This document shows positions 47,043-54,449 of a DNA stretch of 64,000 bases, piece by piece; position 1 is the stretch's first letter, and every line of letters begins with the position of its first letter. Origin of the DNA: a virus; the IMG/VR virus record IMGVR_UViG_3300011116_001048, positions 54,565 through 118,564 of that record; one strand, given 5' to 3'. The notes beneath the pieces are model-generated. The model worked only from the letters and a program-made list of their open reading frames with translations, was not told the origin of the DNA and searched no databases. A program made the position numbers and the translations under genes.

Positions 47043-47810
47043 ATGACACGGGCCACTGCAATCTTTACCGCAGTGATTCTAGCCTTCTTAACCGGATGCC
47101 AGAAGGATGCCAGTGTCTCCGGATCTCCCATCCCCACCGCCACCATCGATATTCCAAAGAGTATACGTAAACCAGACCCGTTCCCGGGGTTTCAAATTGT
47201 AGACCACAATACTCAAGATAAGTATGGTTGCGTGGGGCACGTACATAACGAACGGGGTGAATTTATTGGAAGTGGTGTGCTGATTGCCCCTTCGGTAGTT
47301 CTTACCGCTGGTCATGTGATTGACGGCGATGAATTAAAATTCTTTATTACTGGTGATAAAGCGTATATTATTGAAAAAACTATTCTTCATCCGCAGTATA
47401 AAAACGAAGAAGACGTTGTACACGATCTTGGATTATTGATATTAACGGAAGGATGTGATGAAACGCCAGCACAAATAATCCAAAACAGTTCAGAGCTGAC
47501 CCAAAGAGAACCTATCACAACAGTAGGTTATTCTCACCAAATAAAAAAAATCAGTAAACCAGGGACATTCTGGTATTACGGAACAGTTGAAGAAGAACCA
47601 CAATACATGAAGTTTCTTCCTATAAAAGGGCATATCTGGTTTGGTGATTCTGGTGGTGCCGTATTTGAAGATCATGGCCATCTAGCAGGAATTATATCTT
47701 CCATGACCGTTATAGACGAAACACTAATAGAACAATCAGCAACACGTTTAGACAGATATATTACTTGGATACAGGATACCATAGAACATGAAGGATGTTC
47801 ACTTAAATAA
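47043..47810 (+). CDS. Secreted lipoprotein trypsin-like serine protease (S1 family)
   Basis: A 255-residue protein starting MTRATAIFTAVILAFLTGC, a signal peptide ending in a lipobox with Cys 19. The protease domain has the S1 catalytic triad: His 91 in VVLTAGHVID, Asp 128 in VVHDLGLLIL and Ser 203 in WFGDSGGAVF. The lipid anchor would place it in the cell envelope, exported after infection. It stands between a divergent late gene and a RuvC-like gene. No Shine-Dalgarno sequence precedes the ATG. Envelope processing, superinfection exclusion or lysis are possible roles; none is shown. Confidence 0.88.
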   Translation: MTRATAIFTAVILAFLTGCQKDASVSGSPIPTATIDIPKSIRKPDPFPGFQIVDHNTQDKYGCVGHVHNERGEFIGSGVLIAPSVVLTAGHVIDGDELKFFITGDKAYIIEKTILHPQYKNEEDVVHDLGLLILTEGCDETPAQIIQNSSELTQREPITTVGYSHQIKKISKPGTFWYYGTVEEEPQYMKFLPIKGHIWFGDSGGAVFEDHGHLAGIISSMTVIDETLIEQSATRLDRYITWIQDTIEHEGCSLK

Positions 47811-47883
47811 CTGGCAGAAAATTGTTATCTGTATTAACAGTTTCTTGATCGGAATGCTTATTGCACGAGCAATGGGTTTTTAA
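47788..47883 (+). CDS. Possible 31-residue single-span membrane peptide
   Basis: ATG 47788 lies within the end of the protease gene, in another frame, and the frame runs to TAA 47881-47883. The product has a hydrophobic stretch (IVICINSFLIGMLIARAMGF) after a short polar N-terminus. It fills the gap between the protease and the RuvC-like gene. No convincing ribosome-binding site exists, so translation would have to be coupled to the protease. Low certainty. Confidence 0.3.
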   Translation: MKDVHLNNWQKIVICINSFLIGMLIARAMGF

Positions 47884-47897
47884 CCTAAATATTATTG

Positions 47898-48449
47898 ATG
47901 TTAATTGCAGGTATAGATTATTCGCTAACTAGCCCCAGTATTTGCGTTTTTAACTCAGACGAACCGTTCTGTTTTAAACGTTGTGCGTTTTTCTTTTTGT
48001 CAGACGTAAAGAAAAATCAAACCATGTTTTTAAACAACATTTACGGAGAAGCGTTCCACGACTGGACCACCGATTTTTCACGATACGAAAACATTTCAGA
48101 CTGGGCCATGGAACATCTAGGTGTGTGTGAACAAGTAGCGATAGAAGGATACGCATTTGGTGCTAAAGGCAAAGTGTTCCACATAGCCGAAAATACTGGA
48201 GTTCTTAAATATAGGCTACACCAAGCAGGCATTCCTGTAGAAGTTATACCACCCAGTGCCATTAAAAAGCAAGCGTCAGGCAAGGGAAACGCTAACAAAG
48301 AAGAGATGTATAAAGCGTTTGTACGAGAGACGTTTGTAGACCTACAAAAAGTAATTAGTCCCGGAAAGAAAGATGTCGGAAACCCAGTTTCCGACATCGT
48401 AGACTCTTACTTTATATGTAAAGCTCTTTATCTTAAATTAAAGGCTTAG
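47898..48449 (+). CDS. RuvC-like Holliday-junction resolvase (RNase H fold)
   Basis: The 183-residue protein shows the RuvC/RNase H pattern: AGIDYSLTSPSICVF with Asp 7, QVAIEGYAFGAKGKVFHIAE with Glu 83, the VEVIPPSAIKKQASGKGNA segment of RuvC-type enzymes, and SDIVDSYFIC with Asp 166 and 169. It would cut branched DNA during packaging or recombination, the role played by gp49 (unrelated) in T4. ATG 47898 is preferred over the adjacent TTG. CTAAATA ends six bases upstream and there is no ribosome-binding site. The 3' end overlaps the converging gene by four bases. Confidence 0.85.
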   Translation: MLIAGIDYSLTSPSICVFNSDEPFCFKRCAFFFLSDVKKNQTMFLNNIYGEAFHDWTTDFSRYENISDWAMEHLGVCEQVAIEGYAFGAKGKVFHIAENTGVLKYRLHQAGIPVEVIPPSAIKKQASGKGNANKEEMYKAFVRETFVDLQKVISPGKKDVGNPVSDIVDSYFICKALYLKLKA

Positions 48450-48754
48450 TCTTTCTTCTTCTTTACTGCATTACGGACACTAGCGTAAAATACGCGAGTT
48501 CCTTTTTCTTTGCCGTATTGCTTGACCATATTTGCAAGCATTGATTTGTGTTCTTCAGCGTATTTTTCTTCTTCAGCAGAAAGTTGTTCCGATAAAGTTT
48601 TTGGAGTGCTGGCAGAAACTGCTGAAGCTCCAGCTTTAATATTGGTTTCTGCTTGGGGTACAATCCCTAAACGCTTGCGTTGCATTTCAGCTTCTGTTAC
48701 TTGTACTTTTTGAGCTTGACCTTGTAACCATGCGTTCATTATTCTTGGGTCCAT
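48446..48754 (-). CDS. Small hypothetical protein, 102 aa
   Basis: The start MDPRIMNAWLQGQAQKV at 48754 is supported by AAAGGAA upstream and a perfect late promoter at 48775; a longer in-frame reading through the promoter is unlikely. It contains VTEAEMQRKRLG, an Ala/Ser-rich linker and a charged helix ending in YGKEKGTRVFYASVRNAV-KK, a basic tail often seen at the end of small T4-like phage proteins. The function is unknown. The last bases overlap the RuvC-like gene on the other strand. Confidence 0.65.
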   Translation of the reverse strand: MDPRIMNAWLQGQAQKVQVTEAEMQRKRLGIVPQAETNIKAGASAVSASTPKTLSEQLSAEEEKYAEEHKSMLANMVKQYGKEKGTRVFYASVRNAVKKKKD

Positions 48755-48774
48755 TTGTAGTATTCCTTTTCTAT

Positions 48775-48782
48775 TATTTATA
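48775..48782 (-). promoter_or_regulatory. Perfect late promoter TATAAATA (minus strand)
   Basis: The plus strand reads TATTTATA. The element overlaps the stop codon of the upstream minus-strand gene (48778-48780) and lies 20 bases before the start at 48754, with AAAGGAA between. Confidence 0.65.
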
Positions 48783-49401
48783 CGTTTCGTCTTCTTGGGG
48801 TTATAAATCCAGCAAGACCCAGTAAAAACACAGGTCCAGCGCAAGGAATGACTACGCCCGGTCCAAACCCACACCAATCTATGAAATTTCCTTGGGTGTT
48901 TCCACCAACAGCACTAACAGCTTCAAATGAAAACCGGGTGGTGTTTCCAATTGAAATTATAGTTCCGTAATGCACTTGCCATGCCGCATTACTAGCGGCA
49001 AAATCTTGCGAAAATATGGTAGTATCATCACCACCACCCCATGTTTGGTCTGCTCCAAGATCGGTAATGGACAATTTCATTACGTCGGTTCCGTAACGAC
49101 CACGGTGAGCAAAATGCCAGTTTATGGATTGGTAGTCTCCTAGTCCATTCACGTCTTGGTATAGTGTAGATGCGTAGTTAGCGTTTAGTTCTGCATGACG
49201 AGTGCCTTCATACGACGGAGTAGGCATGTACTCTCCCCAGATTTCAATAAGATTATCTGGGGCTGTAGTTTTCCATGGGGTATCTACTCCTCCTTGAACA
49301 AATCCGTAACCGTAATACACGTCATTACCTTCAAAACCACCATCAATTAAATCTCCAGACGCTGAAGTGGCGAGCAGTAGTGATGCTAGTAATTTTTTCA
49401 T
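48778..49401 (-). CDS. Secreted protein with PEP-CTERM-like C-terminus
   Basis: A 207-residue protein starting MKKLLASLLLATSASG, a signal peptide. The body (NLIEIWGEYMPTPSYEGTRH, then AELNANYASTLYQDV) resembles DUF642-like or choice-of-anchor exported domains. The C-terminus has the tripartite sorting pattern: IPCAG, a hydrophobic span (PVFLLGLAGF) and a basic end (TPRRRNV). Exosortase-dependent hosts use this to process surface proteins. Start ATG 49401 overlaps the previous stop (TGATG) with GGAG upstream. It is very unusual in a phage and may be host-derived, perhaps to alter the cell surface. Confidence 0.8.
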   Translation of the reverse strand: MKKLLASLLLATSASGDLIDGGFEGNDVYYGYGFVQGGVDTPWKTTAPDNLIEIWGEYMPTPSYEGTRHAELNANYASTLYQDVNGLGDYQSINWHFAHRGRYGTDVMKLSITDLGADQTWGGGDDTTIFSQDFAASNAAWQVHYGTIISIGNTTRFSFEAVSAVGGNTQGNFIDWCGFGPGVVIPCAGPVFLLGLAGFITPRRRNV

Positions 49402-50201
49402 CAAACCATTCTCCTTCTTGGTGTATTAATTAAACTGAATGCAAATACAGATACTGAACCAGATGCCGGTACAGGTGAAATTTCCGTTCCTTGACCAAAT
49501 ACAAACGGACTGTCTTGAAAGTCTAAAAGAGGATATTGTACATTTGCCAGTAGTTCAGGTGTTACCATAAAAACTAAAGGAAAGTCGTAATCAGTAACAG
49601 ACGCAATAGTAATAGGAGGAACTACTGGTGGATCAACTATAAGTTTACCACCACTAACCGTATCTGTAACTATCTCTGTTTCACCCGGAACCCACGGTTT
49701 ATCCGAAACTTCTGCTTTAGTAATTTCTATTTTAGCTTGATTGATCTTGTCTAAATTTTCAAACTGTTGAAGCAATCCTGCAAAATCAACACCACCTTTT
49801 TGTGATTTACTGTTTCTGGCAGTTTTCTTTGGCTCTTTAGAAATTGGTGCTGAAGTTTCTTTTTTATCTGTTGGTGGTACAATTTCAGTTATTTTAGCTT
49901 GTACATTTTGTACTTGTTCTACTTTACTAAAAATTCGATCAAAAGCTTCTTGACCAAGAATGGTTACACCTATAGTTGTGGCTAGCTGGAAAGCAGACAG
50001 CGTTTTCTGTAGTTTGTTTATTTTAGTTTTGGCTTCTTTAAGTTCTTTGGCTACAGCTTGCTCTTTTTCTATACGAGCGTCTTCATGTGCTTGAGCACAC
50101 TCTTCCAAAGACTTTTTAACTTCTAAGCAAGATTCTTCTTTAAGTTTAATACAACTAGCACAATGTGGATGTTCACTCTGTACAGATTTTTTGTCTGCCA
50201 T
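49401..50201 (-). CDS. Membrane/coiled-coil protein with PEP-CTERM-like tail
   Basis: A 266-residue protein with no signal peptide. The N-terminus has four Cys in a CASCIKLKEESC arrangement, then a coiled coil (KELKEAKTKINKLQKTLSAF) and a moderately hydrophobic segment (FQLATTIGVTILG). The middle is Lys-rich and the end is beta-rich. The C-terminus SPVPASGSVSVFAFSLINTP followed by RRRMV repeats the PEP-CTERM-like layout of the next gene (VxP..G, hydrophobic, TPRRR-x-V). AAGGGA precedes the ATG. Whether the tail works without an export signal is unclear. Confidence 0.65.
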   Translation of the reverse strand: MADKKSVQSEHPHCASCIKLKEESCLEVKKSLEECAQAHEDARIEKEQAVAKELKEAKTKINKLQKTLSAFQLATTIGVTILGQEAFDRIFSKVEQVQNVQAKITEIVPPTDKKETSAPISKEPKKTARNSKSQKGGVDFAGLLQQFENLDKINQAKIEITKAEVSDKPWVPGETEIVTDTVSGGKLIVDPPVVPPITIASVTDYDFPLVFMVTPELLANVQYPLLDFQDSPFVFGQGTEISPVPASGSVSVFAFSLINTPRRRMV

Positions 50202-50224
50202 AGCTTCCCTTTCGTGTTGTAGTA

Positions 50225-50232
50225 TTATTTAG
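50225..50232 (-). promoter_or_regulatory. Possible late-type element CTAAATAA (minus strand)
   Basis: On the minus strand CTAAATAA lies 23 bases before the start at 50201, the same distance as the perfect late promoter before 46978. It overlaps the end of the upstream gene. The two mismatches to TATAAATA make it weaker than the other late elements. Confidence 0.35.
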
Positions 50233-50526
50233 TTATTGCTTTGGTTCAGAATTCTCGTTGAGTAGTTTTTGTTTGGCTTCTTCTAGCTTTTCTTCACACT
50301 CTGGGCACGGCCTCATAAACTGTTTCCATCCCCAAGTGACTACAAGAAATACTAGTGGAAGATACCACAGAATCCACTGCCAACCGGTTTGAAACGAGAT
50401 ATTGTTTTCAATTTCGTGATTTATTTTCTTAAGAATAACACTCTCCGAAGTTGTGTCTGGCACAATTTGTGGTGCTGTAGAGCAAGCGGTTAAGAGTGTG
50501 GTAGTTAATAGTGTTAGATATTTCAT
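50233..50526 (-). CDS. Small lipoprotein with a transmembrane span
   Basis: A 97-residue protein: a signal peptide with lipobox (MKYLTLLTTTLLTAC, Cys at 15), a short polar stretch, a Trp-rich membrane span (WQWILWYLPLVFLVVTWGW) and a charged tail with CPECEEKLEE. Lipid at one end and a membrane span within one small protein recalls unimolecular spanins, but the periplasmic part is only about 30 residues. It follows the holin-like gene and carries a strong AAGGAG site. A lysis or envelope role is a guess. Confidence 0.65.
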   Translation of the reverse strand: MKYLTLLTTTLLTACSTAPQIVPDTTSESVILKKINHEIENNISFQTGWQWILWYLPLVFLVVTWGWKQFMRPCPECEEKLEEAKQKLLNENSEPKQ

Positions 50527-50536
50527 GGGTTACTCC

Positions 50537-50971
50537 TTATGACTTGTTCGATGCAGCAGCAGATCCAAAGTAGAAACCGATAATGCTGAGAAGAATCTGT
50601 CGATTCTCACTGGTAAACAGGTATCCGTTAACTTCAACAAAGAACTTCTTGGTTGTTTCTGGGAAAAGACCAAACAGACCTTCTGGAGTTTTGGCATCAA
50701 CTTCTACGAAAGTTGGTACGCCGAAGAACGGAAGAACGAACGGTGCTAGAAATGTGGCAAACAAGGTTGCAAGCACAATTAGTTGACGAACACCTTTGCC
50801 TACATCTAGTGGTACTCGTTGTGCTGCTGCGTTTTGGTTCTCCGTGGTCTGCTTGTTAGCAGCCATAAGACGTTCAAACATCTCTTTTTGGTCTTGGGCC
50901 TTCTGGGCCATGTAGCGGAAAAGGAATCCGGTTGCAGATCCACCAATCAATGAAATTAATTCTGTCGGCAT
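50537..50971 (-). CDS. Holin-like membrane protein
   Basis: A 144-residue protein with an N-terminal small-residue segment (LISLIGGSATGFLFRY), a central hydrophilic helix, a strong membrane span (LIVLATLFATFLAPFVLPFF) and a C-terminal span ending GFYFGSAAASNKS. The three-segment plan and the GFYFG end resemble 3TM-type phage holins. GAAAGGA precedes the start. A small lipoprotein gene follows 10 bases after. No endolysin is recognisable in the window, so a lysis function is plausible but unproven. Confidence 0.6.
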   Translation of the reverse strand: MPTELISLIGGSATGFLFRYMAQKAQDQKEMFERLMAANKQTTENQNAAAQRVPLDVGKGVRQLIVLATLFATFLAPFVLPFFGVPTFVEVDAKTPEGLFGLFPETTKKFFVEVNGYLFTSENRQILLSIIGFYFGSAAASNKS

Positions 50972-50991
50972 AACAATCCTTTCTCAATAGA

Positions 50992-51384
50992 TCAATAGCT
51001 GTTTTCTTTGTCTGTAAAGTATTTATTAGGCTTCTTACGTCTAAAAATGGAATTTTTAGAAGTATGTCGTTTTTGGGCTTCTACTGGTATTGCTAGATCT
51101 TCCGGTTTTAATCCTGCAATACCGGCTACAACATTAGTAGGACCTGAAGATACTGCAGGACTAGCTCCAGCCCCTCCACCTTCTCCGTCTTCAAATAAAC
51201 GGCATGCGACCAGTTCACGTGTTACAATTTCAATAAATTGTTGTTTGTCACCACCTAAAAAGTCGCATTGCTCAGAAAATTCATTTAGTGCAGTATTCAG
51301 GTTGTTAGAGAATTGTGGTTTTGTAACTTCTTCGATAAATTTACAGGCAGTAAAAGTAGTGATTAATTTTGAAATGTTGTTCAT
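50992..51384 (-). CDS. Hypothetical protein, 130 aa
   Basis: A protein with an N-terminal helical domain (MNNISKLITTFTACKFIEEV), a Gly/Ala/Pro linker, GPTNVVAGIAGLKPEDLAIP, and a basic tail. The layout (helical head, then VAGIAGL and a basic end) is seen in small unassigned proteins of T4-like marine phages. It overlaps the preceding gene by four bases. There is no enzymatic or membrane feature. Function unknown. Confidence 0.6.
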   Translation of the reverse strand: MNNISKLITTFTACKFIEEVTKPQFSNNLNTALNEFSEQCDFLGGDKQQFIEIVTRELVACRLFEDGEGGGAGASPAVSSGPTNVVAGIAGLKPEDLAIPVEAQKRHTSKNSIFRRKKPNKYFTDKENSY

Positions 51385-51761
51385 GTTAACTCTTTTAAAA
51401 CATTCATTATTCTATGATCCACAGGTATCTCTTCAATTTTTAATTCCGGAATTCGTTTTGGTAATATTTGTAGGAAATGTAAAAATGTTTTTAAATACGA
51501 ATGGTATTTTGGTTCTATACGAAAAAACAGTATTCTAGCACAGCCTTCAACACTAAAAACATTATTAAGAATTAAAATATGATTTAATAGTAGACGTTCT
51601 TTAAGAATTTTCTTTGTTTCGTATTTATTAAAAAGCCTTTTAATGTATTTAATTCTATTTAAATCCTCGTAGAATTCGTTCATCCCTTTACAGCCGGGAT
51701 TATCGTACATTTTAATTGCATAAAGAAGAAAATTATCTTCACTCAAAGGCTCATATAACAT
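51381..51761 (-). CDS. Conserved T4-like phage protein (DUF7207-like)
   Basis: A 126-residue helical protein with AIKMYDNPGCKGMNEFYEDL, RIKYIKRLFNKYETKKILKE and RLLLNHILILNNVFSVEGCA. This pattern occurs in a small protein conserved across T4-like cyanophages and marine myoviruses whose role is unknown. The gene is tightly packed: it starts three bases after the preceding stop and overlaps the next start. No membrane segment is evident. Confidence 0.75.
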   Translation of the reverse strand: MLYEPLSEDNFLLYAIKMYDNPGCKGMNEFYEDLNRIKYIKRLFNKYETKKILKERLLLNHILILNNVFSVEGCARILFFRIEPKYHSYLKTFLHFLQILPKRIPELKIEEIPVDHRIMNVLKELT

Positions 51762-51764
51762 TTA

Positions 51765-52292
51765 TTAGATCTTTTCTGCTTTTTCAGCTTCTCCTTGTTC
51801 TGGTTTATCCGAATAACGAACAATTTTAGCGTCCATTTTATATAAACCAGTTTCAGCTTCAATTACATTTATTACTAAAGCTAAATGATCACCACCTAAA
51901 ATATCTTCTACCCCATCAGTTACTTTGAATCCTTTGCTTAAATCGTGGTCTGGAGTGGTTCCAAAGGTACCACCGAAACGTTTAAGAGTAAAATGATGTG
52001 GTTTATTGATCTCAACCTGTGTTTTGTTTGTAAAATCAAAATCCAGACCTGCCAGATTAAGCTTTACTCTCATTAAAGAAAGAGCTGCACGAGGATCTAG
52101 ATATTCACGACTAGTAAACGCGTGTAAAAATGCTTGTAATTTTTGTACTTGTGAATCAATTTGAATCTGGTGGATTCCTACATCATCTGAAGCAGAACGA
52201 GTAGAATCTGGTACTGGCCATTGACCTAAAGCACCACCATCAACGTATTCTGATTCCATTAATTGTTGTTTTAGTTGTTTGTAACTTTTCAT
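51765..52292 (-). CDS. Putative capsid-targeted or structural protein, 175 aa
   Basis: The N-terminus MKSYKQLKQQLMESEYVDGG resembles the capsid-targeting leaders of T4 internal proteins (MKTYQEFIAEA type); LME-S could be cleaved by the prohead protease after Glu 13. The body (FLHAFTSREYLDPRAALSLM, FDFTNKTQVEINKPHHFTLK) is alpha/beta without a known domain. GATAAATA lies upstream and CGGAG precedes the ATG. A packaged or structural protein is inferred, not shown. Confidence 0.65.
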   Translation of the reverse strand: MKSYKQLKQQLMESEYVDGGALGQWPVPDSTRSASDDVGIHQIQIDSQVQKLQAFLHAFTSREYLDPRAALSLMRVKLNLAGLDFDFTNKTQVEINKPHHFTLKRFGGTFGTTPDHDLSKGFKVTDGVEDILGGDHLALVINVIEAETGLYKMDAKIVRYSDKPEQGEAEKAEKI

Positions 52293-52306
52293 TTAAGTCT
52301 CCGTAT

Positions 52307-52314
52307 TATTTATC
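52307..52314 (-). promoter_or_regulatory. Late-type promoter GATAAATA (minus strand)
   Basis: The plus strand reads TATTTATC. The element lies 14 bases before the start at 52292, with CGGAGA between as ribosome-binding site. It has one mismatch to the T4 late consensus. Confidence 0.5.
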
Positions 52315-52328
52315 TGTTTTTAAATGTC

Positions 52329-53813
52329 TTATTTTTTAGTCTTTTTGTTGTTTTTGCCTTTACGCATGGCTAAAACTTTAAAAGTGGCTGTTCGAAATTC
52401 TGCTTCTTCTTGCGAATCTAAACGTTCGTCGGTTTTGATTCGTTTAATATTTCCGCGTTTTTTCATTTTAGCGGCAATTTCGTCTCTTTTTTTTATTTCG
52501 GCTTTAGTCATCGTGCCTTTGTGGTCTTTATTTACCACTTCTTCGTTTATTTTGTTAAAAAATAACGACATTAGTTTATCTTTTAACAATAAATTTGCAT
52601 GTTCATTTATTCCTTGACCGGCTTTATTTGCTTCTATGGCACGAAGTTGAGCAAGGGCTTTATTTTTACTGGAATGAGTACCTAAAACTTTAGTTTTAGT
52701 TTTATTCATCACTATCCATTTTCCGTCTTTATGCTCAATAACCTCATTTAATAGTTCTAGTTCGGTGTTAACATCTTCTTTAACTGACCGCCAAGAACCT
52801 CCTTTTTTCTTGTAACATTTAGCTGCCCAAGCGTTAGCATACGCACTGGGATACACATCAAATTTAGATTTTGCTTGTTTTTTGCACGCTGACCATTTTT
52901 CTGGATCGTTTGGTTTGTTCTTTTCTAAAATAAGAATTTTAGTGTTTTCACAAATTATTTTTACAATTTCTGTAGGATCTATAACCTTTTTTACTTCATT
53001 ATTTTCAAATAACGCAAAATTATTTTTAAAAATTCCCAGAGTACCAAACCAATCACCTGTTGTTGTTTCAATTAAAGCTTTCTTGCCTCTAAATGGTGTT
53101 AAATCTAACTCAGTAAAATCCATACATTCTTTAGTTAGCTGACTTACAGATTTTCCACGTTCCCACATCCGACACGACCAATAACGAGCCTTGGTTCGTG
53201 GACCGGGATTTTCACAGCGATGACGAGCACGAAAATTCTTGCGGCGACCAGGATCGTCCCGTTTAATTTCCATGTTTGGATCGCCAAAACGAACAGTAAT
53301 TACATTACCTTTTTCATTTTTTACACGAACAGCAAACTTTTTTGGACCACCGGGAGTACGAAATGGTTTACCTAATGGAGCATCTTCGTTCAGATATTTC
53401 TTTTGAAGTTTATCTTTAATTTTTTTTACTAGTTGTTTGTCTTTATTGTGTTCACAACCACAATCTTCGTTTGTTGATTCCATGTGTTCGTTCACTTTCT
53501 TTTTCTTTTCTACTCCAGTTTCAACAAATATGGGTTTTTTTCCTTTTTTACCTGTTCCTTTTTCGCCTCTACCTGCTTCCGATTGCGCTGCTCGTTTACG
53601 TTTCACAAAATTTGCAATTCCTTTTTTTCCTAATTTTTTTGCTTTTTGTTTAGATAAACAAGCAGAATATGGTTGTCCTTCTTTGGCATCTCCACATTTA
53701 CCTGCTCTTTTCCCAGCACTGTTATATCTATCCCAACCCGGTTCTTTGGTTGCAGATTCTTTTTTAAACCATTTACCTAAACCTGATTTTGCATAAATTT
53801 CATTTAATCTCAT
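52329..53813 (-). CDS. Basic multi-module protein with DUF5872-like and KWSACK repeats
   Basis: A 494-residue, very basic protein. The first part (KEPGWDRYNSAGKRAGKCGD, then YSACLSKQKAKKLGKK) is DUF5872-like. The middle has CENPGPRTKARYWSCRMWERG, and a later part has DPEKWSACKKQAKSKFDVYP followed by SAYANAWAAKCYKKKGG. Similar short Cys/Trp/Lys modules occur in T4-like phages without known role. It starts MRLNEIYAKSG, where LNE could be a prohead-protease site. It overlaps the upstream GAF-like gene by ATGA. DNA or RNA binding inside the capsid is a plausible inference. Confidence 0.7.
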   Translation of the reverse strand: MRLNEIYAKSGLGKWFKKESATKEPGWDRYNSAGKRAGKCGDAKEGQPYSACLSKQKAKKLGKKGIANFVKRKRAAQSEAGRGEKGTGKKGKKPIFVETGVEKKKKVNEHMESTNEDCGCEHNKDKQLVKKIKDKLQKKYLNEDAPLGKPFRTPGGPKKFAVRVKNEKGNVITVRFGDPNMEIKRDDPGRRKNFRARHRCENPGPRTKARYWSCRMWERGKSVSQLTKECMDFTELDLTPFRGKKALIETTTGDWFGTLGIFKNNFALFENNEVKKVIDPTEIVKIICENTKILILEKNKPNDPEKWSACKKQAKSKFDVYPSAYANAWAAKCYKKKGGSWRSVKEDVNTELELLNEVIEHKDGKWIVMNKTKTKVLGTHSSKNKALAQLRAIEANKAGQGINEHANLLLKDKLMSLFFNKINEEVVNKDHKGTMTKAEIKKRDEIAAKMKKRGNIKRIKTDERLDSQEEAEFRTATFKVLAMRKGKNNKKTKK

Positions 53814-54439
53814 TTGTGTTGTTGTCCTAATTGCGCCGTAATTTGGTCACGGATTTTCATCAGTTGGCCGGAAGAATAGATCTCGTCTATACGTTCAGCT
53901 TTGAGACTACTACACCACTGAACCATTAAAAACCCGGTTAATTGATTCATTATTCGTATAGGAAGTACAGCAAAAGCTTCTACGTTTCGTGATTCCAAGT
54001 ATTGTTTTAAATACGAATTTTTCAGATCTACTGTATAATGAATTTTAGAATCGTCTGCTAAAACCAAATTTAACAAAGGAATAAACATTGAACACAACAG
54101 CCCTTTAATTCTGTTTGCGTCAGAGTCTATGCCTTTTTCTAATGATTCATGAGTTAAACTAAACTTTCTCATAGACACACCATCCATAAAATATTCGCCG
54201 TTATGAAATTGAATTATTTGTGATCTGGCCGCATCGGTTAATACTCGAAGCTCTGTAAGGACTTCATGGATTTCACTATGTACCATTATAAAATTATCAT
54301 TTTTACCAAATTCAATTTTATGGTTTTGCCAGTATTTGTACCCGCCTATAATTAATCCACATATTAGGGCCGCATAAACACTATACGATTCAAATACTTT
54401 TATAACATCTTGGTAAAAATTGTAATGACCGTCGATCAT
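53810..54439 (-). CDS. Membrane-anchored GAF-like domain protein
   Basis: A 209-residue protein with an N-terminal membrane span (SVYAALICGLIIGGYKYW) and a cytoplasmic domain resembling GAF: LTELRVLTDAARSQIIQFHN, GEYFMDGVSMRKFSLTHES, and near the end AFAVLPIRIMNQLTGFLMVQ. GAF domains bind small ligands or mediate dimerisation in signalling. In a phage this may sense a host metabolite or bind a membrane partner. It lies between two large unknown genes and overlaps the next by ATGA. Confidence 0.65.
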   Translation of the reverse strand: MIDGHYNFYQDVIKVFESYSVYAALICGLIIGGYKYWQNHKIEFGKNDNFIMVHSEIHEVLTELRVLTDAARSQIIQFHNGEYFMDGVSMRKFSLTHESLEKGIDSDANRIKGLLCSMFIPLLNLVLADDSKIHYTVDLKNSYLKQYLESRNVEAFAVLPIRIMNQLTGFLMVQWCSSLKAERIDEIYSSGQLMKIRDQITAQLGQQHK

Positions 54440-54449
54440 GGAATGCCTT

